A DNA stretch of 64,000 nucleotides from Clostridiales bacterium (GTDB taxonomy: Bacteria; Bacillota; Clostridia; Saccharofermentanales; Saccharofermentanaceae): positions 1 to 64,000 of the forward strand of contig JAFZQI010000004.1 in assembly GCA_017620475.1 (NCBI GenBank), read 5' to 3'. A model generated the notes under the pieces. That model was not told the origin of the DNA and ran no database searches. It saw only the letters and a list, made by a program, of their open reading frames with translations. The number at the start of each line of letters is the position of its first letter. The first letter of the stretch is position 1. The position numbers and the translations under genes were made by a program. Shown here in pieces: positions 18,501-26,181 of this stretch.

Positions 18501-18629
18501 ACCAGCTATAAGTGCCGTATAGGAAAATTCCGTCACTACACGCTGAGTGATCTGATCAACAAGGCGCACAACATCCTCGGTGGTGCGGAATTACGGGAAG
18601 ATCAGAAGGCCAGATATGGTATCAGCTGA
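15522..18629 (+). CDS. TIR-domain / transmembrane / beta-propeller protein
   Basis: A 1035-residue protein. Residues 1-115 are a TIR domain: YNAFISYKH (box 1), RIFRDKEELP (box 2), ALENSDFLIVICS, and SQWVKREIQLF, where Glu93 lies where NAD-cleaving TIR proteins such as SARM1 keep the catalytic glutamate. One membrane helix is at about 190-211. Residues about 215-260 form a helical SIYLANESRKLL...AIQLALAALP segment known from TIR-WD40 and STAND-type proteins. The remaining 770 residues are repeated beta-strand blades of WD40/PQQ type, very acidic. If the N-terminus is cytosolic, the propeller is outside, like a receptor. It stands alone, after a terminator; its stop overlaps the convergent DHH gene. 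Function is inferred only. Confidence 0.85.
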   Translation: MIDYYNAFISYKHAPLDIKVAEHVQAQLEHFHIPGRIRNKTGKKRIQRIFRDKEELPITSDLSETIERALENSDFLIVICSHSTCQSQWVKREIQLFLKNHTRDQILTVLAEGEPSEVIPEELLKDEKPELQPDGSIKLVVHEKEPLSCDYRMPFKKADKEELPRLAAAIIGCSYDELMNRRRQYQMQRIGVLGIILASLALGFSGYMFYSRMRVQRAYQESLRNQSIYLANESRKLLENEQRIEAIQLALAALPSENDERPITAEAVRALTDATLAYMPLSGSSIESVWNYVVSERIRSMTISDDHNTLACSDYSETVTVWNTESHETIIQKTFPKQNVLQIVFANDETLIVLTNTTVYSFDVSKKKELWNYEMKKSGYRNVAPICTSDGESFYLLDLDNTFWHFAAESGDVLDKLSIPKMEDNTYPIYGDFVLSPNDRTIAFVSQIYDGENASIGVIDVKTGDAEFASITSPDVRNIMWVDNDRIAVCGYDIMDSKNMINGDSRILEPNNCRITLFRFDDTLKEVWSSDFIFHEFRAANGFLYMESNDTLAYYCGDVMKIYDCASGEVKNTYDTNRTIVHINDNDGDGLPVFITEDGALGSPLMSAGPDTISFSFELVNNIDMVLVGGGVYVLRTNESKIYYYDVFVSDEEWEELDEDVLIAMPDLDYFLDDDYLVCSYPLDMSTHIVAYDLADESLLWDITLEDVYSSSCTVLGVREDTLYVLCQYHVDFSCTYLLSLSMEDGEEIDSQVLTYYIGRIESAVSFEGEYLTYIYKRNGGKINQIGLLNILTGDEEYYDLPFNTCNAKCAPVYFPQANAIYYADQDEGEYIIDAESGDWVEVDLPDEWSGTNIVEVNTAGDKWVIADTNQILFVDGDGEVEQELNCVGRQAIGIMFWKEKKTEQMLVVFMDGTMYRYDASDGKFLGSLSVETYELENLPATMIMDEKNHTLFIQTGFITDVIDIDSWYEVAVVQNSLGYHAPSDQFFAYSYETSYKCRIGKFRHYTLSDLINKAHNILGGAELREDQKARYGIS

Positions 18630-20112
18630 CGGTTTCAGAGCGACGGTATAGCTGCGGGAACAAGCTTCCTTTTATGATATAGATATCGTGCATATCCTCG
18701 GCGCGAACTGCGATGTAATCGCCGATGTTGCCAAGATAGTATTTCTCTTCGTCCCATGAAGTGAAAAGCTTGATACAGTGATCAAGAGGCTTAGCATAAA
18801 TGAGTCCGCCACCGTGGCTGATCACGGCCTGTGCATATTTCATGACATCTTTTCTTTCGCCTGTAGCGATATCCTTTATGCTCGGCGAGTAATCAAATTT
18901 GCGTGAATAGGGACGGCCTAACTCCTTATATCTATCCAGAAGCTTTTTGCGGTTGATGGGGTAGACTTCACCTTCGATACCGATCATCAGATAACTGTCT
19001 TCCTCAACGGAAATACTGACGTCGCCTTCCAATGTGCGAATCTCGATGCGTGTATTGGGAGGATATATATCGGAAAGATGCACGGTTCCCACTTCCTGAG
19101 GCAATTTCTCATACAGTTCCATATCAGATGGATCAAGATTGGTATCCTTGGCATAAAGAATCGTAAACATCTCAAAGTAAGCCTCCATACGTTCCTGCAG
19201 AAAAGAAGGAGCATCCTTTGTCAGTTTCTCGGGGCGTAGTGCTCCGCCCGCTTTGTAAATGTGTCCGCCACCACCGCCTACGCCGTCAGCCAGAAAAGCA
19301 GCTAATTCGTTGGCATGGACCTCTTTGACACAGCTTCTTACGGAGAATTTGACCTCGTATGAGCTGATATAGTAGGCAAGGCATACATCTACCTTGTCCG
19401 TCTCTAATGAAAAATCACTGATTACGCCCAGAATGTTCGGATCACAGGGCTCGGATTGGATAATCAGGTAGTTGTGTTTATTGAAAAATTCATAGGAGAG
19501 GATCGCCTGTCCCGTGATCTTCAGTTCCCGCAGAGATATGTTGGAGTTACTCATCTTCGTAATCAGGCTCCTTTGGATCGAAAGCGTATCCAGCATATCG
19601 CGGTCAAGCGGGTGGGAAACTTCGGAGAGACGGTTGGTATCCGTATATACCCCGTAATAAAGCGCGGTAGCCAAATCCTTGTTTTCGTTGACGTCGAGGC
19701 CTTCTTCGCGGATCAGATCCCACACCAGAGTGGAACAGCTTCCGAGATTACCACGTACTTCTGAGAGTTCGGGAAGGGGAACCGTGACCTGATGATGATC
19801 TATGATGGAGATAGTCTTCGCAGGTGTCTGCGTAATATTCCGCTGACCGTACTGGCAGTCTACGGTGATCAGTAATTCCGGCTCCGATGTGACCTCTTCC
19901 TCGTATGTAACGGGAATATGAAGTTCATCGAGCATGATCCGAAGGTTGCTTTTGGTGATCTGATTATGGCCGCGATAAATAAAGCGGGCCTTCTTATTGT
20001 TCTTTTCAAAATACCACATGAGGGCGGCGCCACTTGCGAGCGCGTCTGCATCGGGGTTGTCATGACACTGGATCACGATATCGTTGAATGATAGAAGTTG
20101 TGAGAGTTTCAT
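18622..20112 (-). CDS. DHH/DHHA1-family phosphoesterase (NrnA/RecJ-like) with C-terminal extension
   Basis: A 496-residue DHH phosphoesterase. Motif I is HDNPDADALASG (residues 17-28), the DHH motif itself is IIDHHQ (residues 103-108), and DHHA1 carries a GGGGGH near residue 285. Relatives degrade short oligoribonucleotides or cyclic-dinucleotide products such as pApA. Residues beyond about 340 form an extra domain of roughly 150 residues not seen in short NrnA; I do not recognise it. GAAGGAG precedes the ATG. The gene converges with the TIR gene, both stops lying in the shared octamer TCAGCTGA. Confidence 0.85.
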   Translation of the reverse strand: MKLSQLLSFNDIVIQCHDNPDADALASGAALMWYFEKNNKKARFIYRGHNQITKSNLRIMLDELHIPVTYEEEVTSEPELLITVDCQYGQRNITQTPAKTISIIDHHQVTVPLPELSEVRGNLGSCSTLVWDLIREEGLDVNENKDLATALYYGVYTDTNRLSEVSHPLDRDMLDTLSIQRSLITKMSNSNISLRELKITGQAILSYEFFNKHNYLIIQSEPCDPNILGVISDFSLETDKVDVCLAYYISSYEVKFSVRSCVKEVHANELAAFLADGVGGGGGHIYKAGGALRPEKLTKDAPSFLQERMEAYFEMFTILYAKDTNLDPSDMELYEKLPQEVGTVHLSDIYPPNTRIEIRTLEGDVSISVEEDSYLMIGIEGEVYPINRKKLLDRYKELGRPYSRKFDYSPSIKDIATGERKDVMKYAQAVISHGGGLIYAKPLDHCIKLFTSWDEEKYYLGNIGDYIAVRAEDMHDIYIIKGSLFPQLYRRSETVS

Positions 20113-20215
20113 TAGACTGCTCCTTCGTAGAAGATCTTTTATATTTTACCACTCTTCTACTCGTGTGGGAACGAGACGCCGGTTCGGGATACTTTATCCG
20201 GAGGGAAAAACGCTA

Positions 20216-20244
20216 TTGACACGTTCATGTTCTATAAGTATAAT
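20216..20244 (+). promoter_or_regulatory. Consensus promoter of tRNA-Leu
   Basis: A perfect TTGACA (20216-20221), a 17-base spacer, and a perfect TATAAT (20239-20244). The tRNA starts 22 bases downstream. A full consensus is typical of stable-RNA genes. Confidence 0.92.
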
Positions 20245-20266
20245 GATTCATGCTTTAGCGAGCCAT

Positions 20267-20349
20267 GCGGCGGTGGCGGAATTGGCAGACGCGCACGTTT
20301 GAGGGGCGTGTGGGCGACCATACGGGTTCAAGTCCCGTTCGCCGCACCA
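20267..20349 (+). tRNA. tRNA-Leu (anticodon GAG), CCA encoded
   Basis: An 83-base class II tRNA. The acceptor stem pairs GCGGCGG with TCGCCGC followed by A and an encoded CCA. The anticodon stem-loop reads CACGT-TTGAGGG-GCGTG, giving anticodon GAG for CUC/CUU codons. The T arm contains GGTTCAAGTCC. The variable arm is long, as expected for leucine. Confidence 0.95.
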
Positions 20350-20382
20350 AGACTTGAGGAAGAATTTCCTCAAGTCTTTTTT
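20350..20382 (+). terminator. Terminator after tRNA-Leu
   Basis: GACTTGAGGAA (20351-20361) pairs with TTCCTCAAGTC (20366-20376), followed by six T. It begins right after the CCA end. Confidence 0.9.
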
Positions 20383-20389
20383 ATTTTGT

Positions 20390-20418
20390 TTGAATATGGT
20401 TATAGATTATTGTATAAT
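20390..20418 (+). promoter_or_regulatory. Promoter of the lipoprotein gene at 20466
   Basis: TTGAAT (20390-20395), 17-base spacer, TATAAT (20413-20418). The gene starts 47 bases further with AAAGGAGGT as ribosome binding site. Confidence 0.75.
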
Positions 20419-20465
20419 AACACTCTACAGCTAGGAGAGTTGTATAGCTGTAAAAGGAGGTAAAT

Positions 20466-21548
20466 ATGAAACTGAATCTTAAGAAGTTTGCATGTCTGGC
20501 GATCTCGTTGTCGATGATCCTTTCTGCGGCGGCTTGTACTTCCAAGAAGTCAAAAGACAAGGATGATGAAGAAGAATCCTCCGGCTGTGTAGCTGCAGCG
20601 GAGACCGTTCTTGACGCCATCGTTTCGCTCGATAGTAAGAAGATCAAGAAGCTTAGTAAAGAATTCGGAGTCGATGAGGATTATATTGCTGATCTGAACA
20701 GCATTTCCGAGTATGAGTTCGTTGCCGCTCTTATGGAGAAGGCTTCCTACGAGATCGATGAAGATAGCGTAAAGGAAAAGAAGAAGACCGCTTCATGCGA
20801 TGCGACGATCAAGATCCCGGATTATGAAGCAGCCATGGAAGAATCGGATGGTGATCTGGATGCATTTAAAGATGCGATCAAGTCCCAGAAAGAGAAGAAA
20901 TACAAGTCTTATGATGTCACACTCGAGTTCACGGTCGATGATGGTGAATACACACTTACCAATATCAGTGATATCCTTTCTGACTTTTATTCTCCGATCG
21001 TAATAGACCTGGATAACGGCGGAAGCACAGGAACCGAGCCGACTTTGAATACGGAGCCGACGGAAACCGAGCCGGCCGACACAAAGGAAACGAAGGATAC
21101 AACGCAGGATACTACAACACAATCCACTGAAGAAGTTACTCCGGTGAAGATTGCTGATCTGAAGAAGGTTTCCCTTGATTCTGAAGCTTTCATCATGGCT
21201 TTGGAAATCGCTGATGGCGGTGCGGCAAAGAACGCAACCGAAGAGGAACAGGACGGTGTTCAGAAGTACATCTCTTCGTATTCGAACGATTTCGGCTGCA
21301 TGTATATGTACTATGAGTACGCGACGGATGACGAGGCGAAGCAGTTCTTCGGCTCCTTCAGTTATTTCAAGGATGAGGCGCCCTATTATGCCGATAACGG
21401 TGACTGGGGATATATCGCTTACCAGTACACGACCTTGACATACTTCGTTTACTACTCTGACAATGTCATCGTATATGCATATGCATTGGACGGCAGTGAA
21501 GAGGTTATGAATAGACTTTACGATTTCACGGAAGCCCTTGCCGGCTGA
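20466..21548 (+). CDS. Lipoprotein of unknown function
   Basis: A 360-residue exported lipoprotein. The signal peptide ends in the lipobox SAAAC with the modified Cys at residue 24. Residues about 25-175 form one alpha/beta domain (a DUF-type domain with LDAIVSLDSKKIKKLS). A Thr/Glu/Asp linker follows (about 180-225), and the last 130 residues form a second domain rich in Tyr and acidic residues. No catalytic motif is seen. It has its own promoter and terminator, so it is a single-gene unit between tRNA-Leu and a metallo-hydrolase. Function unknown. Confidence 0.8.
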   Translation: MKLNLKKFACLAISLSMILSAAACTSKKSKDKDDEEESSGCVAAAETVLDAIVSLDSKKIKKLSKEFGVDEDYIADLNSISEYEFVAALMEKASYEIDEDSVKEKKKTASCDATIKIPDYEAAMEESDGDLDAFKDAIKSQKEKKYKSYDVTLEFTVDDGEYTLTNISDILSDFYSPIVIDLDNGGSTGTEPTLNTEPTETEPADTKETKDTTQDTTTQSTEEVTPVKIADLKKVSLDSEAFIMALEIADGGAAKNATEEEQDGVQKYISSYSNDFGCMYMYYEYATDDEAKQFFGSFSYFKDEAPYYADNGDWGYIAYQYTTLTYFVYYSDNVIVYAYALDGSEEVMNRLYDFTEALAG

Positions 21549-21578
21549 GAAATGATCTCGTCATTTTCGTTAAAAACC

Positions 21579-21609
21579 AGGCGTCTCACATCTGTGGGAC
21601 GCCTTTTCT
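21579..21609 (+). terminator. Terminator after the lipoprotein
   Basis: AGGCGTCTCAC (21579-21589) pairs with GTGGGACGCCT (21594-21604) with one G-T pair; a T-rich stretch follows. Confidence 0.88.
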
Positions 21610-21699
21610 TTTACCGGAGGTGTTTCATTTACAACGATATCCGAATATGCGAAAATACCTAAGAACGAGAATATAGATCAGGACGATGAGGCAGATGCT

Positions 21700-22482
21700 A
21701 TGAAAATATGTGCACTATCAGAGAATACAAGCCTTTGTGGTCTTCCGACTGAACATGGTTTGAGCCTCTACATTGAGACGGACAAACACAAGATCCTCTT
21801 TGATTTCGGACAAAGCCCGCTTTTTTATCAGAATGCGAAGGTGATGGGCGTTGATCTCGGCAAAGTGGATATAGCATTTCTTTCTCACGGGCATTATGAT
21901 CATGGCGGAGGTCTCGCAACGTTTCTGGATGTGAACCGGATTGCAAACGTGTATATGCATGAACTGGCCTTTGAACCGCATTATAACGGACGTAACGAGT
22001 ATATCGGCCTGGATCCGACTATGGACGGACACCCCCGATTCATCAAAGTGCGCGAGAATGTCCGGATCGACGATGAACTGTCCTTTGTGACCATGGATAA
22101 TCTCAAGACTCACATAGATACAAGCGGTCTTCGTGTAAAGCGCGGGAAATATTTGGAAAGCGAGAAGTTCGAACATGAGATGTATCTTCAGATCCGTGAA
22201 GGGTATAAGACCTATCTCATCAGCGGATGCTCTCACAAAGGATTGATCAATCTTATCTACGCTTTTAGATTTGATGCATTTGTCGGCGGATTTCATTTCA
22301 TGAAGTACGATGTTCTCTGGGATGAGGACAAGCTTCTCGATGCCGCCCAGGCGATAAAAAACTCCTGTGCCGATTACTACACCTGTCACTGCACCGGATC
22401 CGAACCCTACCAATTCCTTAAAGACGAGATCGGGGCAAAGATGCACTACATATCGGCAGGAGAGACAATCACCATAGACTGA
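21700..22482 (+). CDS. Metallo-beta-lactamase-fold hydrolase
   Basis: A 260-residue MBL-fold protein. The metal motif LSHGHYDHGGG (His63, His65, Asp67, His68) is complete and further His residues (YLISGCSHKGLIN, THIDT) supply the second metal ligands. The N-terminus resembles the group of small 7,8-dihydropterin-synthase-like MBL hydrolases; the substrate is unknown. ATG at 21700 gives the family start and has only a weak GAGG. A much better GGAGG at 21616-21620 is followed by an in-frame open stretch with no normal start codon (see findings). Confidence 0.82.
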   Translation: MKICALSENTSLCGLPTEHGLSLYIETDKHKILFDFGQSPLFYQNAKVMGVDLGKVDIAFLSHGHYDHGGGLATFLDVNRIANVYMHELAFEPHYNGRNEYIGLDPTMDGHPRFIKVRENVRIDDELSFVTMDNLKTHIDTSGLRVKRGKYLESEKFEHEMYLQIREGYKTYLISGCSHKGLINLIYAFRFDAFVGGFHFMKYDVLWDEDKLLDAAQAIKNSCADYYTCHCTGSEPYQFLKDEIGAKMHYISAGETITID

Positions 22483-22510
22483 TTTGCTTTCGTTTTCCGT
22501 ATTGAAAGAA

Positions 22511-22580
22511 GAATGGGGATATCGTGAGAGACGAGTTTTGCGCAAGCAAACTGTTTGAGTCGCGAATGATATCCCCATTC
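22511..22580. repeat. 70-bp element with 13-bp perfect terminal inverted repeats
   Basis: GAATGGGGATATC (22511-22523) and its exact reverse complement (22568-22580) flank a 44-base centre that can also pair partially (AGTTTTG with CAAACT, GAC with GTC). It lies 28 bases after the metallo-hydrolase and is not followed by a T-run on the plus strand, so it is not a standard terminator. It may be a structured RNA, a weak minus-strand terminator or a small palindromic repeat element. Confidence 0.5.
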
Positions 22581-22615
22581 TCTTATGCGACATGGAAAAC
22601 GCAAGAAAAAAGTAC

Positions 22616-22643
22616 TTGAATCTTTCTTTTTCTCTGATATTAT
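22616..22643 (+). promoter_or_regulatory. Putative promoter and leader hairpin of the symporter
   Basis: TTGAAT at 22616-22621 and TATTAT at 22638-22643 with a 16-base spacer. The leader then holds a perfect short hairpin, GCCCCG-ATTT-CGGGGC (22661-22676), before the ATG at 22731. Confidence 0.5.
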
Positions 22644-22730
22644 AAGAACGTAGTTTTTATGCCCCGATTTCGGGGCGAAAGTAAATTGTAGGGCTGTCAT
22701 TTCTTATCGGCAGCAGAAGGATGGTAGAAT

Positions 22731-24344
22731 ATGGATTCTCTCGACTTATTGTACGGGATAGTCATTGTCGTGTTCTTCGCAATGATTATCGGGGTAGGTG
22801 TGTACTCAAGAAAAAACACCAAAGACGTGTCTTCTTTTGTACTCGGTGGCAGAAGGGTTGGCCCGTGGCTTACGGCGTTCTCCTTCGGTGCAACGTATTT
22901 TTCCGCAGTTATCTTTATCGGTTATGCAGGTAAGTTCGGATGGGACTTCGGTGTTTCGGCGCTGTGGATCGGTCTGGGCAATGCTTTTATCGGTTCTCTT
23001 GCGGCCTGAGTGGTCCTCGGCAAGAGATGCCGTATCATGACCAAAACTCTGAATACAAACACGATGCCGGACTTTTTCGGTAAGCGTTATAATTCCAAGT
23101 CTCTTCGTATCGCGGCGGCGCTGATCATCTTCATCTTCATGATCCCGTACTCCGCTTCGGTATTCAATGGACTGTCTTATCTTTTCACATCCGCTCTTCG
23201 TCTGGACCGTATTACAAACGGCTACGAGATCTGTATTGTTGTTATGAGCCTTCTTGCGGCCACATACGTAATTCTTGGCGGATATATGTCTACAGCAATC
23301 AACGATTTCATCCAGGGTATGATCATGATCGTCGGTATCGTGATGACGATCGTATGTGTATTGAATTATCATGGCGGCCTGATGGATTCCATGACGGAAC
23401 TGTCCATGATTCCGGCAGCTAACGGATCTGCTTTCCAGGGCGTCTATTCCTCGCTCTTCGGACCTGAGCCGCTGAACCTCCTCGGTGTTGTCATTCTTAC
23501 CTCTCTTGGCACATGGGGCTTGCCGCAGATGGTTCAGAAGTTCTATTCTATCAAGGATGATAAGTCCGTACATACTGCAACAGTTATTTCGACGATCTTT
23601 GCCGTCATCATTGCCGGCGGTTCCTATTTCATGGGTGGCTTTGCCCGTATTTTCGTTGGCGCTGAAGATATCAAGACGGCTTCCGGGTCTCTTAACATGG
23701 ACAAGATCATGCCGATCATTCTCGATAAAGCGATTCCGACGCTTCTGGTTGCGATCCTGGTAGTTCTGGTTCTGTCAGCTTCGATGTCTACGCTGACATC
23801 TCTGGTCCTGACTTCCAGTTCCACGATTACACTGGATGTAATTTCCGATAACGTTATTAAAGATATGGATGAGAAGAAGAAGGTGAGAATCATTCGTCTG
23901 CTTCTTGCATTCTTCGTTCTGGTTTCTATGGCTCTGGCCATCTACTCTTACCGCAGCAATGATATGTACATCACCAAGCTGATGTCTATCTCCTGGGGCG
24001 CTATGGCCGGTTCTTTCCTGGCTCCGTTCTTCTATGGATTGTTCTGGAAGGGTGTCACAAAGGCAGCTGTATGGGCTTCCTTTATCAGCGGTGTGGGCAT
24101 TACCGTCTCCCACCTGATCCTCAGTAACGGTGCGCTCTTCGGACATAGCTTCAAGTTCCCGACAGGACTTCCGATCAATCTGGCTTCCCCAATCAATGCA
24201 GGTGCTTTTGCCATGTTATTCGGACTTGTGATCGTACCGGTTGTTTCCTGGATCACTCCGAAGCCGGACAAGAAAGTGATCGATGCGGCATTCAAAGATA
24301 TGCCGGCAGACATCCCTGCGAGAATTGATGATATTAAAGCGTAA
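22731..24344 (+). pseudogene. Sodium:solute symporter (SSS family) interrupted by one in-frame TGA
   Basis: Read through a single TGA at 23007-23009, the frame encodes a 537-codon sodium:solute symporter of normal length. The N-terminus carries the family pattern (GVGVYSRKNTKDVSSFVLGG, then GPWLTAFSFGATYFSA). The TGA falls in SLAA-stop-VVLGKRCR, where relatives have a tryptophan before the V/L-GKR motif, so a TGG-to-TGA change explains it. Downstream the rest is intact with multiple hydrophobic helices and the conserved VLVLSASMSTL region. No ribosome binding site supports a restart at GTG 23010. It may be a real nonsense mutation, a sequencing error, or readthrough. Substrate unknown. Confidence 0.75.
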
Positions 24345-24410
24345 AACATGATACAATAGACGGGTGCTTATTATAGTCTTTACTATCAAAATATAAGTGA
24401 GGTACGCAAA

Positions 24411-26180
24411 GTGAAACAGATTATGTTAGGTAACGAAGCTGTAGCACGTGGCGCCTACGAAGCAGGAGTGAAGGTCGTTTCCTCCTATCCGGGCACCCCG
24501 AGTACAGAGATCACGGAAACGATTGCAACGTACGATCGTATCTATTGTGAGTGGGCAACCAATGAAAAAGTTGCTTCCGAGGTAGCCATCGGTGCTTCCA
24601 TCCGCGGAGCCCGTGCGATGACATGTATGAAGCATGTTGGAATGAATGTGGCTGCTGACCCGATGTTTACAGCCGCTTATGAGGGAGTTAATGGCGGTCT
24701 TGTGTTCGTGGTTGCCGATGATCCGGGTATGCACAGTTCCCAGGATGAGCAGGACAGCCGTAATTACGGCCGTGCTGCGAAACTCATGATCCTCGAGCCT
24801 TCCGACAGCCAGGAGTGCAAGGATTTTGCCAAGAAGGCATTCGAGCTCTCCGAGCGTTTCGACACACCGGTGATCCTTCGTATGCACACCCGTGTATCCC
24901 ACTCCCGTTCTATTGTTGAACTCTCTGATCCGGAAGACATCGTCGTCAAGCCGTATGAGAAGAACGTCAACAAATACGTCATGATGCCGGCTATGGCCAT
25001 CAAGCGTCATGTCGTTGTTGAGCAGAGAACGCTGGATATCGCCAAGGCTTCTAATGAAGAGTTCCTCGGTATGGGTATTCATAAGATCGAAATGAACGAC
25101 ACCAAGCTCGGCATCATTACGGCCGGTGCTTCCTTCCAGTATGTAAAAGAAGGCGTTCCGACCGCTTCCGTCCTCAAGCTTGGCTGCGTATGGCCGTTGC
25201 CGATGGATCTGATCCGCGATTTCGCCTCTAAGGTAGATCGTCTGGTCGTTGTTGAAGAACTTGATCCGTTTATGGAAACCGAGATCAAGGCCGCCGGCAT
25301 CGCCTGTGAAGGAAAGGCTCTGTTCACGCTGCAGGGCGAGTATAACGCCAGAATGATCCGTTCCGTGCTTTCTTCGGATGCTCTTCCGGAAAAAGCACTG
25401 GACCTCGACAAGCTTCCGAAGGCTCCGGGCCGTCCGCCGCTTCTCTGCGCAGGCTGTCCGCATAAGGGCATGTTCCTTGCTTTGAATCGTGCTAAGGTAC
25501 AGGTCATGGGCGATATCGGATGCTATACACTGGGTACGCTTCCGCCGACAGCCGCGATGGATGTTTCTGTCTGCATGGGTGCTTCAGTTGGTATGGCGCA
25601 TGGCTTCGATAAGGCCAGTGACGGTGAAGACAGCAAGAAGACAGTTGCCGTTATCGGTGACTCCACATTCCTGCACTCCGGTATCACGAACCTGATCAAC
25701 GCTGTATATAACCAGAGTGCGATCACGGTCATGATCCTCGATAACTCTATCACGGGCATGACAGGACATCAGCAGAACCCTGCTTCCGGTAAGAATATCC
25801 GTTTGCAGCCGGCTCCGGCCATCGACCTTGAGACACTCTGCAGAAGCGTAGGTGTAACTTCGGTAAGAACCGTCGATCCGGTAGATACATATGAAGTGGA
25901 GAAAATCGTTAAGGAAGAAATCGCCAAGGATTGCGTATCAGTCATCATCGTACGCCGTCCGTGCGCGCTGATCCCGACAGGCAAGAAGCCGAAGGGTGTT
26001 TCGATCGTACTGAACGAAGAGAACTGCAAGAAGTGTGGCGCCTGCTCCCGCATCATGTGTCCGGCTCTCGTAGCCGGTGAGGATAAGAAACCGGTGATCG
26101 ATCCTGAGGCTTGCAATACCTGTGGCCTTTGTATCAATATGTGTAAATTCAATGCTCTGAGCAAGAAAGAGGAGGCGTAA
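24411..26180 (+). CDS. iorA: Indolepyruvate ferredoxin oxidoreductase, alpha subunit
   Basis: A 589-residue fused subunit that decarboxylates aryl pyruvates to aryl-acetyl-CoA with reduction of ferredoxin. The N-terminus has GNEAVARGAYEAGVKVVSSY then PGTPSTEI, the TPP part shows IGDSTFLHSGI and DNSITGMTGHQ, and the C-terminus holds two 4Fe-4S motifs (CKKCGACSRIMCP and CNTCGLCINMC). The start codon is GTG at 24411 after a weak GAGG. iorB follows one base later. Its company with IlvE and a second oxoacid oxidoreductase in the window suggests amino-acid oxidation or synthesis by reverse carboxylation. Confidence 0.95.
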   Translation: MKQIMLGNEAVARGAYEAGVKVVSSYPGTPSTEITETIATYDRIYCEWATNEKVASEVAIGASIRGARAMTCMKHVGMNVAADPMFTAAYEGVNGGLVFVVADDPGMHSSQDEQDSRNYGRAAKLMILEPSDSQECKDFAKKAFELSERFDTPVILRMHTRVSHSRSIVELSDPEDIVVKPYEKNVNKYVMMPAMAIKRHVVVEQRTLDIAKASNEEFLGMGIHKIEMNDTKLGIITAGASFQYVKEGVPTASVLKLGCVWPLPMDLIRDFASKVDRLVVVEELDPFMETEIKAAGIACEGKALFTLQGEYNARMIRSVLSSDALPEKALDLDKLPKAPGRPPLLCAGCPHKGMFLALNRAKVQVMGDIGCYTLGTLPPTAAMDVSVCMGASVGMAHGFDKASDGEDSKKTVAVIGDSTFLHSGITNLINAVYNQSAITVMILDNSITGMTGHQQNPASGKNIRLQPAPAIDLETLCRSVGVTSVRTVDPVDTYEVEKIVKEEIAKDCVSVIIVRRPCALIPTGKKPKGVSIVLNEENCKKCGACSRIMCPALVAGEDKKPVIDPEACNTCGLCINMCKFNALSKKEEA

Positions 26181-26181
26181 T

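Noticed and set aside
13000-18629. TIR gene as part of a phage-defence island
   Set aside because: Neighbours are a surface protein and a housekeeping-type phosphoesterase; there is no integrase, toxin, nuclease or restriction gene.
22721-22933. Alternative ORF starting at ATG 22721
   Set aside because: It overlaps the symporter in another frame and has no family features.
23007-23045. Selenocysteine insertion at the symporter TGA
   Set aside because: A small hairpin can be drawn downstream, but relatives have Trp at that site, and no selenoprotein machinery is seen; a nonsense change is simpler.
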